A stretch of DNA of 64,000 nucleotides from Chordicoccus furentiruminis (GTDB taxonomy: Bacteria > Bacillota > Clostridia > Lachnospirales > Lachnospiraceae), in contig NZ_CP048829.1 in NCBI RefSeq assembly GCF_019355395.1, forward strand, positions 558,001-622,000, read 5' to 3'. The notes under the pieces are model-generated. The model saw nothing but the letters and a program-made list of their open reading frames with translations. It was not told the DNA's origin and ran no database searches. Below, one piece after another: positions 27,285 through 36,050 of this stretch (positions are counted from its first letter, which is position 1; the number at the start of each line of letters is the position of its first letter). A program made the translations under genes and the position numbers.

Positions 27285-27494
27285 TCAACCCTTCCATTTC
27301 TTTATCAATCGTTTCCTGACACGCCACCAGATGAGCTCTCCAATGAAAAGAATACCAATCGCTGGACCATTGAAGGAAAACCATGTATCGGATGCATAAA
27401 TCGTCATGAGCTTTCCAGCTACGCATCCTATAATGAACAAAACAATAGTGATTGTTATGTCCCATATCTGCAGTTTTCTTTCATAGTCCAACAC
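27285..27494 (-). CDS. Small two-helix membrane protein
   Basis: 69 residues with two hydrophobic segments (about residues 14-33 and 42-58) and a basic C-terminal tail (RVRKRLIKKWKG). It overlaps the end of the VanZ gene by 14 nt and ends 3 nt before the sugar-phosphate transferase, so it is embedded in the operon. I do not recognise a family. A membrane-anchoring or chaperone role for its neighbours is only a guess. Confidence 0.55.
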   Translation of the reverse strand: MLDYERKLQIWDITITIVLFIIGCVAGKLMTIYASDTWFSFNGPAIGILFIGELIWWRVRKRLIKKWKG

Positions 27495-28014
27495 AATTAT
27501 GTCCTCTATAACACCTTTTATTGCTTTTAGCTCTCATCCTATTCAAGACCATCACAATCCCCACTCCGATAACCGCACCGATCATGTTGTGGAATACATC
27601 ATCAAACTCACACAGACCGCGAGCTGTGATTAACTGCAGAATCTCAATTCCCACACTCAGCCCAGCAGCAACCCACAGCCCTCTCCAGCGCCAGATCCAG
27701 CCAACCAACACACCAACCGGCAGGAACATGATCACATTGGCCAGGATCTGTTCCTTTTGCACGGCCCACATTCTCCAGGACCAGAAGAGTTCGAGCTTTA
27801 TGTGTTCTCCCTGAAATGGCTTCCTGATCAATACAGTTTCGGCGAGGATCAGGAATGCATATCCCATCAACAACCCCAGGCTCAGCTTCTTCCACAATTG
27901 CCAGCCAGCTACACCGAGGAAAGCCGCTATTGCGTAATACCACCAGGGAATGTCCAATAATTTGAATACATAATCGATAGCTTTTTCCTCCGCCGCTTTA
28001 TTTGAACACCTCAA
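27481..28014 (-). CDS. VanZ family membrane protein with unclear start
   Basis: Up to 177 residues with four to five membrane helices and the VanZ signature (NVIMFLPVGVLVG, GIEILQLI, CEFDDVFHNMIGAVIG). VanZ relatives are linked to glycopeptide tolerance and envelope functions. The mechanism is not settled. The start is odd: the only in-frame classical start early enough is TTG at 28014, which lacks a ribosome site. The good site GGCGGAGGA (near 27995) is followed in frame only by ATC and, far downstream, TTG. An ATG at about 27978 is out of frame. A start at ATC, a late TTG, or a small frameshift at the 5' end are all possible. Confidence 0.8.
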   Translation of the reverse strand: MRCSNKAAEEKAIDYVFKLLDIPWWYYAIAAFLGVAGWQLWKKLSLGLLMGYAFLILAETVLIRKPFQGEHIKLELFWSWRMWAVQKEQILANVIMFLPVGVLVGWIWRWRGLWVAAGLSVGIEILQLITARGLCEFDDVFHNMIGAVIGVGIVMVLNRMRAKSNKRCYRGHNCVGL

Positions 28015-28015
28015 T

Positions 28016-28173
28016 CATATGGAGCATATGCCTATCTACGCCCTCAGTCATATGGAGCAGATACATATCTAACTGTCTCATACATATCCAGCAGATGCGA
28101 ATCCTCATCCCTGATTGATGTTCAGCAGATGTTTAATCGTCCTATCTACGCTCTCAGTCATGCCCGGTCGATG
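28016..28173. repeat. Degenerate ~34-nt tandem repeats
   Basis: A 15-nt core recurs: CATATGGAGCATATG (28016), CATATGGAGCAGATA (28049), CATATCCAGCAGATG (28083), TGTTCAGCAGATG (28119) and CATGCCCGGTCGATG (28159). The spacing is about 33-40 nt. The blocks CCTATCTACGCCCTCAGTCAT (28031-28051) and CCTATCTACGCTCTCAGTCA (28141) also repeat. On the minus strand the array can be read as two short related peptides starting MTESVDR and MTEGVDR, so it may be a decayed small coding repeat rather than a binding array. Confidence 0.6.
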
Positions 28174-28182
28174 TTCCCATTT

Positions 28183-29481
28183 TTACAGGAAGCACCTATG
28201 AATAATCTCAATAATCCTATCCTGCTGCTCCGGCGTCATCTTGTTATCGCTCGGTAAACAGAGCCCACGCCTGAAAATATCGGCTCCTACATCGATTCCA
28301 GAGCCTTTTATGTAAGCATTTGTGCGGCCCCGGCCGTTGCCCTCAACTGTGACGAATGGGTTCGTCCTGTAGATCGGTTGCATATGCATGGGCTTCCAGA
28401 TTGGACGGCCTTCCGCATTATATTTCATCAGCGTTTCAAGTATTTCTGTCGGACAGGACTTCCCCGCTTCGGGAGTATAGAGCGCTTTGCTATCATCCCT
28501 TACCTGCTTGCATATTGCACCTTCATCAATGATCAGGCAGCTAAGCCAATAGTTCGGCAGAGATTTTTCGACATCAAACGGATTCATCTTCACCGGAAGA
28601 TCTTTCAGTCCCTCTTTGTACCGCTCATAGATTGCCCTTTTCTGAGCAATATGCTTCTGGAGACTTGGAATCTGACCGCGCACTACACCGGCTATCACAT
28701 TACTCATGCGGTAATTGTATCCGATCTCCTCATGCTGGTACCAGGGAGCATCCTCACGAGACTGTGTGCTCCACTTCTTCACTTTTTCTGCATCTTCTTT
28801 TGAATTTGTCAGGAACATTCCGCCAGAGGAACCTGTGATGATCTTGTTCCCATTAAAAGAAATGCAATTATAATTGCCAAGAGCCCCTGTCTCTTTCCAC
28901 TCACCATTGAATAGATATTTTGCGCCCAGACTCTCGGCAGCGTCCTCTACAATTAGAGCGCCATGGGCATCACATATCTTCCTTATTTCTTCTACTTTTC
29001 CGGGAGTTCCATAAAGATGAGCGATAACTACAATCTTTACTTCAGGGTAAATCTCAAATGCTTTCTCCAAAGCAGCAGGATCCATATTCCAGGTATCATA
29101 CTCTGTATCAATAAAAACAGCTTCTCCATCCTCATAGGCAATAGGATTTATGGATGCATCAAATGTTACGTCACTCGCAAAAACCTTATGTCCACGAAGT
29201 GTGCCCTCATTCGGTCTTGCCTGACCATATATCTGCTCCCCGGCAAGCTTTGTTGCCAGATGGAGAGAAGCTGTACCAGAACTAAGTGCAACCGCATATT
29301 TTACTCCAATATACTCAGCCAGTTGTGTCTCAATCTCATTGATATTCTTACCAACGGTGCTCATCCAGTTAGTCTCATAAGCCTCCAACATATAGATCTT
29401 TTCCAACCCGCTCATTGTCGGTGAACTGAGCCACAGGCGTGAGGGGAAAGGTTTGATGTCCGAAGATTCTTTAAAAGCCAT
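28183..29481 (-). CDS. DegT/DnrJ/EryC1 aminotransferase, PglE-like
   Basis: 432 residues from the ATG at 29481 (MAFKESSDIK), with AGGAGC upstream; an extension to 29571 has no ribosome site. It is a PLP enzyme of sugar aminotransferase type. ALSSGTASLHLA is the N-terminal phosphate-binding segment, VEDAAESLGAKY gives the pyridine-stacking Asp region, and SFNGNKIITGSSGG holds the Schiff-base Lys. Together with the UDP-GlcNAc 4,6-dehydratase upstream it should make a UDP-4-amino-4,6-dideoxy-GlcNAc, the bacillosamine precursor. No PglD-type N-acetyltransferase gene is seen nearby. Confidence 0.9.
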   Translation of the reverse strand: MAFKESSDIKPFPSRLWLSSPTMSGLEKIYMLEAYETNWMSTVGKNINEIETQLAEYIGVKYAVALSSGTASLHLATKLAGEQIYGQARPNEGTLRGHKVFASDVTFDASINPIAYEDGEAVFIDTEYDTWNMDPAALEKAFEIYPEVKIVVIAHLYGTPGKVEEIRKICDAHGALIVEDAAESLGAKYLFNGEWKETGALGNYNCISFNGNKIITGSSGGMFLTNSKEDAEKVKKWSTQSREDAPWYQHEEIGYNYRMSNVIAGVVRGQIPSLQKHIAQKRAIYERYKEGLKDLPVKMNPFDVEKSLPNYWLSCLIIDEGAICKQVRDDSKALYTPEAGKSCPTEILETLMKYNAEGRPIWKPMHMQPIYRTNPFVTVEGNGRGRTNAYIKGSGIDVGADIFRRGLCLPSDNKMTPEQQDRIIEIIHRCFL

Positions 29482-30011
29482 TTTATTGCTCCTGTTCTGC
29501 GAATTATAGAAGTATAATATCCATTTATTCGCTTGCTTATTTTGCAGATTTATGTTATGTTGTGTCCACATCCAGATTCTTATCTTATTAACGACAATTA
29601 GCCCATTGTCTTCTCTCGAAAACCAATGAGCTATGTCTTTCCTCCCTATTGAATTTTTACTCTGAATTGTGGGTCAATCCATGAGTACCCAGGAAGCCAT
29701 TGTGACCTCTTGGTATCCAGGACTTTTACCATCTCAGGAGAAAAATTCAATTTCTGGAAAGGACAAAAGCCCCGGAAACCCTTGAAAAATCAAGGTTCTT
29801 CCTTGGTTGTCCCTATTATTTCACTATCCCCATACTTTATTTTCAAATGGTTTGATATCAGAAATATCTTTCATAATGCTCTTCTTTCTTTTGTGTCGCC
29901 TATCGGATCGCAAACTCCCCTACATCTGTACTTTTTCATTAGTTATATCTACGTCAGTCACATATTTGCAGGCTATCTCAATAAAGATAAATCAATATTC
30001 TCTAATAATCC
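29482..30011. other. 530-base gap without a supported gene
   Basis: No convincing coding region is seen. GACAAT and ATTGTC (29596-29601, 29608-29613) form a short palindrome. ATTGAATTTTT (29649-29659) and AAAAATTCAAT (29741-29751) are inverted 11-nt arms enclosing about 80 bases. Two short frames on opposite strands cover 29646-29785, and direct repeats TACCCAGGA and TATCCAGGA lie between the arms. The arms and enclosed short frames could be a small mobile-element relic or a structured leader of the aminotransferase gene. Neither is proven. Confidence 0.4.
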
Positions 30012-31955
30012 CTACGCACCCTGCGCCTGATCCACATGATCCAAATCCGGTTTATAGGTTGTGACAACCTCTGATACCACTCTCTTCATCTCCATCGGCT
30101 CTACTTCTTGTTTACTTATCTGATCCAATCTGTGGATCTGCTGTAGAAACAGCTCGTCATCCATTTCTATTGGATGCCCGATATGAATCAGCTTGTTCGG
30201 GGTATCCTTCATTCCCTCCTCGTCCATGAGAAGCTCCTCATAGAGCTTTTCTCCGGGCCGGAGGCCAGTGTACACGATCTTGATATCTACATCCGGCTGG
30301 AATCCGGACAGTCGGATGAGTTTTCTGGCCATATCGTCAATTCGTACCGGTTTTCCCATATCGAGTACGAAGATTTCCCCGCCCTTTGCATAAATGGAAG
30401 CCTCAAGCACAAGGGATACCGCTTCGGGAATCGTCATGAAGTATCGGATGATGTTTTTGTCCGTGACAGTGACCGGGCCTCCTTTTGCGATCTGTTCCTT
30501 GAAGAGCGGAATCACCGATCCGTTAGACCCGAGGACATTTCCGAATCGCACAGCCATGAAGGTGGTCCCGGGATATTTGCGGTCCATCATCTGAATAATC
30601 ATCTCGCACATTCGCTTAGTCGCGCCCATGAGAGATGTCGGATTGACAGCTTTGTCTGTAGAGATCAGAAGAAATCTCTTCACACCGTGTTCTGCTGCTG
30701 CCTTTGCCAGTTTGTAGGTACCCATGACATTGTTCTTTACAGCCTCACAGGGACTGTTCTCCATCAGTGGCACATGCTTGTGTGCAGCCGCATGATAGAT
30801 CATTTCCGGATGATAAGTCTCGAGAACACTATTGATCCGGGATGTATTACGGACGGAACCGATCAGCGTGACCAGATTCAAACGGTCACCATATTTTCGA
30901 ATCAGCTCCTGCTGAATGGCGTAGGCGTTGTTTTCATAGATGTCGAAGATAATCAGCTGCTTCGGGTTTGCTGATGCAATCTGCCGGCAGAGCTCGGATC
31001 CGATAGATCCGCCGCCTCCGGTTACCATAACCACCTTTCCCTCGATCGTCTTCTTGATCTCGGTGAGATTGATCTTGACCTCGTCTCTGCCAAGCAGATC
31101 CTCGATCTGAACATCACGAAGTTTTGAAACCTGTACATCACCATTAACAATCTGATAAATTCCTGGAACTATTTTGAGCTTGCATCCGGTATTCTGGCAG
31201 ATATTCAGTATATTAATTCGATCTTCATTTGAAGCACTGGGAATAGAAAAAATAATAATATCAATCCTATATTTTTTTACCAGCCCAGGAATGTCGTAAC
31301 GGTTTCCCTCGATCCTGTATCCCTCCAGATACCGTCCGTGTTTCATCGGATTGTCGTCAATAATTGTTAAAATTTGATAATTATCACGTACACCAAAACG
31401 AAAGTCATTGATCAGTTCTTTGGCCGCCTGTCCAGCGCCTACGATCATTACTCTCTTCTTATTCTCATCCTGTTGTGCAATTTTTCTCCTTGCTGTCACA
31501 TAGCGAACCATTCGGTATCCGAAGCGGATAGCAACACAGAATATGAGTGAAATGATGTATCCCATCACTGCAACACTGCGTGGAATCTCTACATGAAAAT
31601 GCAAAGATACTGAATGTTCAATAAGCAGGGCAGCCGCCAGAATCAGATAAGCTATGATAATATGATAGGCTTCCGATATACTTGCATATCTCCATATGCT
31701 CTGATACAGATGACATGCCCAGTATATAACAAGCATTGTCACGCATATGACCGGCAACAGAAGTAACAGATGCAGAATGTAATTTTGCGGTATCTGCGAA
31801 AAGAGAAAATCAAACCGCAACCACAGTGCAAAAAAATAAGAAATAAATACGGATATAATATCGGCAAAAAGCACAAGCAATACCCGCATCTTGTAGCGCC
31901 GATCTTTTTGAAGTCTGTTTTCTTCTATGTTGTTGTTTTCAACATTTAATGACAT
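30012..31955 (-). CDS. CapD/PglF-type membrane UDP-GlcNAc 4,6-dehydratase
   Basis: 647 residues. Four N-terminal membrane helices (about residues 25-145) lead to a first Rossmann-like domain (VMIVGAGQAAKELI). The catalytic SDR domain follows, with GGGGSIGSELCRQIA, STDKAVNPTS and a Met-x3-Lys active site (LMGATKRMCE). Such proteins convert UDP-GlcNAc to the 4-keto-6-deoxy sugar used by PglE-type aminotransferases. It lies 78 nt downstream of the larger initiating transferase and upstream of the aminotransferase. Confidence 0.93.
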   Translation of the reverse strand: MSLNVENNNIEENRLQKDRRYKMRVLLVLFADIISVFISYFFALWLRFDFLFSQIPQNYILHLLLLLPVICVTMLVIYWACHLYQSIWRYASISEAYHIIIAYLILAAALLIEHSVSLHFHVEIPRSVAVMGYIISLIFCVAIRFGYRMVRYVTARRKIAQQDENKKRVMIVGAGQAAKELINDFRFGVRDNYQILTIIDDNPMKHGRYLEGYRIEGNRYDIPGLVKKYRIDIIIFSIPSASNEDRINILNICQNTGCKLKIVPGIYQIVNGDVQVSKLRDVQIEDLLGRDEVKINLTEIKKTIEGKVVMVTGGGGSIGSELCRQIASANPKQLIIFDIYENNAYAIQQELIRKYGDRLNLVTLIGSVRNTSRINSVLETYHPEMIYHAAAHKHVPLMENSPCEAVKNNVMGTYKLAKAAAEHGVKRFLLISTDKAVNPTSLMGATKRMCEMIIQMMDRKYPGTTFMAVRFGNVLGSNGSVIPLFKEQIAKGGPVTVTDKNIIRYFMTIPEAVSLVLEASIYAKGGEIFVLDMGKPVRIDDMARKLIRLSGFQPDVDIKIVYTGLRPGEKLYEELLMDEEGMKDTPNKLIHIGHPIEMDDELFLQQIHRLDQISKQEVEPMEMKRVVSEVVTTYKPDLDHVDQAQGA

Positions 31956-32033
31956 CTTCTCTCCCTCATCGAATAATGGTTTATATCGCAGTGATCTGGA
32001 TCATGCTAGTCTTTCGATTTTTTATCGACTCTG

Positions 32034-33428
32034 CTAATTCTCTGAGAAAGAAATACAAAGAAAGGCCAATGTGTTTTTATGGATAGTGCACTCCTTCACA
32101 AACAGGGTTTTGACCGTCGCAAAGATGATCCGAAGGTCCTGCGCAAGGCTCGGATGAGCGATGTACATCAGGTCCATCAGAAGCTTGTCGTAGGGCGTGG
32201 TGTTGTACTGTCCGTATACCTGAGCGTAGCCGGTGAGGCCACACTTGCACTGCAGCCGGAGATTCCAGGACGGGAGTATCTTCGCGTATCCGGCGGAGAT
32301 CTCCGGGCGTTCCGGACGCGGTCCGACGATCGCAACATCGCCTCGAAGGATGTTGAAGAGCTGAGGCAGCTCATCGAGACGGCACCGGCGCATGAAGCGC
32401 CCGATCTTCGTGACGCGGGGATCGCTGTCTCCGGTGGAAAGGCGGGCAACGCCGTCCTTCTCCGCGTCCATCCGCATGCTGCGAAACTTCAGCAGGCGGA
32501 ACGGTTTTCCGTTTTTGGTGAGCCGGGTCTGCCGGTAAAGGACAGTTCCTCCGTCGGTCGCCTTGATGATGATCGCGAGGACCAGCATCAGCGGCCAGAG
32601 AATCGCGATGGCGATCGCCGAGAGGAGGATATCGAAGAGTCTCTTAAAGAAGAGATATTCCGGCGTCGGGTTGTAGCGCTCGACCATCATCATCGGGAGG
32701 CGGAGAAGATGAAGCGGCATCGCGCCGCTCATGATGACATCGCCGACCCGCGGAAGAACGTAGGCGGCAATGTTATACTCGACACAGTATTTGATGATCT
32801 GGTTCCGGTCGTGGCTGTGGAGATCCCCGAGGAAGACGATCTCAATCCCGTTCAGGACATCCTCTGGGCTGCGTTTTCTGAACTCTTCGATCGAAAGTAC
32901 CCGCACCACTTCAAAATGTCCGTCAAGGCCGCCAGTGTGGATCAGACGATCAACATTCGGACGCTCATCGTAGATCACGGCTGTTTTCTTCGCGGGAAAA
33001 TGGCTGAAGTACCAGCGATGCGCCCAGACGGACCAGACTGAGAGGAGGATGACCTGCACACAGAGGGTCAGAAGCAGAGGAAGCAGTGTGATCATCCTGC
33101 GGTTGATCAGGCAGATCACGATCCAGAGAAGGCCGTCCGTGATCAGGGCAGCCAGCGACTGACTGTAAATCAGCTCGGTGATTCGTTCGATGTGAATCAG
33201 GAATCCGTGATAAAGGTGCGCCACCCGATAATAGAGAACGAAGAAAAGGCCGACAACCACCCAGTTTCCCTTCTCGAAAAACGGGAACGTCATCGCGCCC
33301 TGATAGTAGAAGTGCCATGTGAAGGCAAAGGCACCTGTCACAAGCAGAACGTCCAGCAGTTTGACCATCCGGATCCGGATTCTCTGCAGGAGGCTCTGTT
33401 TTTCTGTTTTCAAACGATTGTCATTCAA
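32034..33428 (-). CDS. Polyprenyl glycosylphosphotransferase, large initiating type
   Basis: 464 residues from a TTG at 33428, which has GAGGGG 6 nt upstream. The alternative GTG at 33449 (471 residues) lacks a ribosome site. Four to five N-terminal membrane helices precede a CoA-binding-like cytoplasmic domain, and a C-terminal sugar-transferase domain follows with KFRSMRMDAEKDG, DELPQLFNIL and GPRPERPE. It transfers a hexose 1-phosphate to undecaprenyl phosphate. It is the first gene of the cluster. Why the cluster has both this enzyme and the PglC type at 26589 is unclear: there may be two glycans or alternative primers. Confidence 0.9.
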   Translation of the reverse strand: MNDNRLKTEKQSLLQRIRIRMVKLLDVLLVTGAFAFTWHFYYQGAMTFPFFEKGNWVVVGLFFVLYYRVAHLYHGFLIHIERITELIYSQSLAALITDGLLWIVICLINRRMITLLPLLLTLCVQVILLSVWSVWAHRWYFSHFPAKKTAVIYDERPNVDRLIHTGGLDGHFEVVRVLSIEEFRKRSPEDVLNGIEIVFLGDLHSHDRNQIIKYCVEYNIAAYVLPRVGDVIMSGAMPLHLLRLPMMMVERYNPTPEYLFFKRLFDILLSAIAIAILWPLMLVLAIIIKATDGGTVLYRQTRLTKNGKPFRLLKFRSMRMDAEKDGVARLSTGDSDPRVTKIGRFMRRCRLDELPQLFNILRGDVAIVGPRPERPEISAGYAKILPSWNLRLQCKCGLTGYAQVYGQYNTTPYDKLLMDLMYIAHPSLAQDLRIIFATVKTLFVKECTIHKNTLAFLCISFSEN

Positions 33429-33539
33429 TGTAATCCCCTCATCTCTCACATTGAAATCTTTTCAGATGTCAGCAGACTGATCCGAAGGACCGTTCAAGGC
33501 AGCCTCGCTGCCGCGCATTTCGGATCATTTGAGCAGACA

Positions 33540-33573
33540 AAAATCCGGATCCCGTTCTGGCGGAACCCGGATT
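33540..33573 (-). terminator. Intrinsic terminator of trpS
   Basis: On the minus strand AATCCGG and GTTC pair with GAAC and CCGGATT around CGCCA, followed by TTTTTG. It lies about 80 nt after the trpS stop. Its first arm overlaps the promoter of the glycan cluster. Confidence 0.7.
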
Positions 33574-33602
33574 ATTATACAATTCTTTTCTGACAATTGC
33601 AA
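33574..33602 (-). promoter_or_regulatory. Promoter of the glycan cluster
   Basis: On the minus strand: TTGCAA (33602-33597), a 17-bp spacer and consensus TATAAT (33579-33574). Transcription would start near 33567, inside the terminator hairpin, so most of the first arm is not copied into the new RNA. TGACA and TGTCA inverted arms flank the -35. Confidence 0.65.
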
Positions 33603-33652
33603 TCGTGTCAACGAAATCCGTCTTGAGCTGCGCTTCCGCCGGACCGCATGGC

Positions 33653-34714
33653 TCAGTGAAGGAGCGCGTCTCCGTCGAAATAGTCGATCATCATCGCGTG
33701 GCGGACCCGTGCGAGTGTCGCAGCGGCGCGGCGCTCGGCTTTGGCGCTGCCTTCTTTCAGGATCTCGAGCACTTCGGGTTTCCGCTGCTCCCAGTACGCA
33801 CGGCGCTCCCGGATCGGGCGAAGCTCTTCCTGCATCACGCTGTTCAGGAATTTCTTCACGGTGACGTCGCCGAGTCCGCCGCGCTGATAATGTTCTTTCA
33901 GCTCGTCGAGGTTCGCGTAGTCCGGCAGGTACTCGGCGAACTGCTCGTCCCGGCAGAAGGCGTCGAGGTAGGTGAAGACCGGATTGCCTTCCACATGGCC
34001 CGGATCGCTCTTCTTCAGATGAGTCGGGTCGGTGTACATAGACATGATCTTCTTCCGGACGGTTTCCTCGTCGTCCGAGAGATAGATGCAGTTGCCGAGG
34101 GATTTGCTCATCTTGGCCTTACCGTCGATCCCCGGGAGACGGAGACAGGCGCTGTTGGAGGGCAGCACGATCTCCGGCTCCACCAGCGTCTCGCCGTAGA
34201 CTTCGTTGAATTTACGGACGATCTCGCGGCACTGCTCGAGCATCGGCTTCTGGTCCTCGCCGACCGGCACAGCGGTCGCTCCAAAGGCCGTGATGTCTGC
34301 CGCCTGGCTGATCGGGTAGCAGAAGAAGCCTACCGGGATGCTGGCCTCGAAGTTCCGCTGCCTGATCTCCGCCTTGACGGTCGGATTGCGCTGGACGCGG
34401 GACACGGTGACGAGGTTCATGTAGTAGAAGGTCAGCTCGGTCAGCTCCGGCACCATGGACTGGATGAAGATGCAGGATTTTTCCGGGTCGATGCCGACCG
34501 CGAGGTAATCCAGCGCGACCTGAAGGATGTTCTGACGGACTTTCTCCGGATGCTCGGCGTTGTCGGTGAGCGCCTGGGCGTCCGCGATCATGATGTTGAT
34601 CTCGTCGTATTTTCCGGAGTTCTGAAGGATAACCCGTTCTTTCAGTGACCCGACGTAATGGCCTACATGCAGGCGGCCGGTCGGCCGGTCACCTGTCAGG
34701 ATGATCTGTCTCAT
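33653..34714 (-). CDS. trpS: Tryptophanyl-tRNA synthetase
   Basis: 353 residues, class I synthetase charging tRNA-Trp. The HIGH-type motif is [12 protein letters not shown] near the N terminus and the KMSKS motif is [10 protein letters not shown]. Length is normal for the firmicute enzyme. It follows the DAHP synthase gene on the same strand, a natural aromatic-metabolism pairing. No T-box leader is visible in the 78-nt gap. Confidence 0.97.
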   Translation of the reverse strand: MRQIILTGDRPTGRLHVGHYVGSLKERVILQNSGKYDEINIMIADAQALTDNAEHPEKVRQNILQVALDYLAVGIDPEKSCIFIQSMVPELTELTFYYMNLVTVSRVQRNPTVKAEIRQRNFEASIPVGFFCYPISQAADITAFGATAVPVGEDQKPMLEQCREIVRKFNEVYGETLVEPEIVLPSNSACLRLPGIDGKAKMSKSLGNCIYLSDDEETVRKKIMSMYTDPTHLKKSDPGHVEGNPVFTYLDAFCRDEQFAEYLPDYANLDELKEHYQRGGLGDVTVKKFLNSVMQEELRPIRERRAYWEQRKPEVLEILKEGSAKAERRAAATLARVRHAMMIDYFDGDALLH

Positions 34715-34792
34715 TTTCAGCTCCTCTTTTCTTCTTCTGTATCCGCTTTCTGTTCCGCCCGTTCGTTCCGGGCGCCGGGTGCATGTCCCGTA

Positions 34793-35830
34793 TTACTCAC
34801 AGAGATCCGCCAGCTCGTAAATGAGCCGTTCGCTCTTCTCCCATCCGAGACAGGGATCCGTGATCGAACGGCCGTAGACGCCGTCGCCGATTTTCTGGCA
34901 GCCATCTTCCAGATAACTTTCGATCATCAGACCTTTCACCAGTCCGCGGATATCCTCCGAGACGTGCATGCTGTGGAGGACGTCTTTGGCGATCCGGATC
35001 TGTTCGAGGTACTGCTTGCCGGAGTTGGCGTGGTTGCAGTCGATGATCACGGCCGGGTGGCTGAGATCGGTCTTTTCGTAGGCGTCCAGCAGGTTCTTCA
35101 GATCCTCGTAGTGGTAGTTCGGATGGCTGCGGCCGAAGCGGTCGACGTAGCCGCGGAGGATCGCGTGGGCGTACGGGTTGCCTGCAGTCTCGACTTCCCA
35201 TCCCCGGTAGATGAATTTCTGGCGGCTCTGGGCCGCAATCATCGCGTTCATCATCACGGAAATGTCGCCGCTGGTGGGGTTCTTCATGCCGGCCGGGATC
35301 CCGATTCCACTGGCCACCATGCGGTGGGACTGGTCCTCCACCGAGCGGGCGCCGATCGCGACGTAGCTCAGGAGGTCCGAGAGGTAGCGGTGGTTTTCCG
35401 GATAGAGCATCTCTTCCGCGCAGGTGAAGCCGGTCTCGCGAATGACGGCGGTATGCATTTCCCGGATCGCGATGATGCCGGCGAGCATGTCTTCGCCTTT
35501 CTCGGGATCCGGCTGATGAAGCATGCCTTTGTAGCCGGTGCCTTTCGTCCGGGGTTTGTTGGTGTAGACGCGGGGGATGATGAAGATCCGGTCGCGGACT
35601 TTCTCCTGTACGCGCGCGAGGCGTGTCATATAGTCGAGGACGGCATCCTCCCGGTCCGCCGAACAGGGTCCGATCACGAGGAGAAGTTTGTTCTCTTCGC
35701 CGCGGAAGATGCGGGCGATCTCCTCGTCGCGCTCTTCCTTGACGGCCCGGATTTGGTCGGTGATGGGAAATTCCTTCTTCAGCTCCTGCGGGATCGGAAG
35801 GCGGCGGATGAATTCCATCTGCATTTCCAT
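34793..35830 (-). CDS. aroF: 3-deoxy-7-phosphoheptulonate synthase, class I (DAHP synthase)
   Basis: 345 residues from the ATG at 35830; a GTG at 35866 is also possible. It condenses PEP and erythrose 4-phosphate, the first step of aromatic synthesis. Motifs of the AroFGH class are VIGPCSADRED, PRVYTNKPRTKGTGYKG, ARSVEDQSHR and the metal-site IDCNHANSGK. Which aromatic amino acid inhibits it cannot be read. ACTATA (35882-35887) is a possible -10 on the minus strand with a weak -35. The symbol is generic for the class. Confidence 0.93.
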   Translation of the reverse strand: MEMQMEFIRRLPIPQELKKEFPITDQIRAVKEERDEEIARIFRGEENKLLLVIGPCSADREDAVLDYMTRLARVQEKVRDRIFIIPRVYTNKPRTKGTGYKGMLHQPDPEKGEDMLAGIIAIREMHTAVIRETGFTCAEEMLYPENHRYLSDLLSYVAIGARSVEDQSHRMVASGIGIPAGMKNPTSGDISVMMNAMIAAQSRQKFIYRGWEVETAGNPYAHAILRGYVDRFGRSHPNYHYEDLKNLLDAYEKTDLSHPAVIIDCNHANSGKQYLEQIRIAKDVLHSMHVSEDIRGLVKGLMIESYLEDGCQKIGDGVYGRSITDPCLGWEKSERLIYELADLCE

Positions 35831-35941
35831 GGACTGTACCTGCTTTCTTCTGGTTCGCGGCTGCACCGCGTGCTATCTGCCACTATATCACCATTCCGTG
35901 GAAAATGCACGCGGATCAGGGGGCGGGGCGAAGACAGGGTG

Positions 35942-36010
35942 ACAGGGTTGTGATGCACATTCCGAAGCAGCGGGCCGCTTCTCAGCGCGGCAGCGCGAGG
36001 CAGTCGCAGT
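35942..36010. repeat. Direct repeat A, copy of the rsmJ 3' end
   Basis: Thirty bases (35977-36006) are identical to 36924-36953, and the similarity extends left over a further ~35 bases with small gaps. On the minus strand the identical part encodes the last rsmJ codons (DCLALPR and stop). The two copies flank the DUF3800 gene. Confidence 0.8.
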
Positions 36011-36050
36011 GGCCACTGATCATCAGGCGATGGATGTCTTCTGAGCCACT

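Noticed and set aside
28016-28173. Short CRISPR-like array
   Set aside because: The repeats are degenerate, there are too few, the spacing varies, and no cas genes are near.
29646-29785. Short peptides on both strands in the 29.5-30.0 kb gap
   Set aside because: Neither frame has a ribosome site or a recognisable family. They are described only as part of the gap.
34658-35953. 431-codon plus-strand frame opposite DAHP synthase
   Set aside because: Antisense shadow. The DAHP synthase on the minus strand has every family motif.
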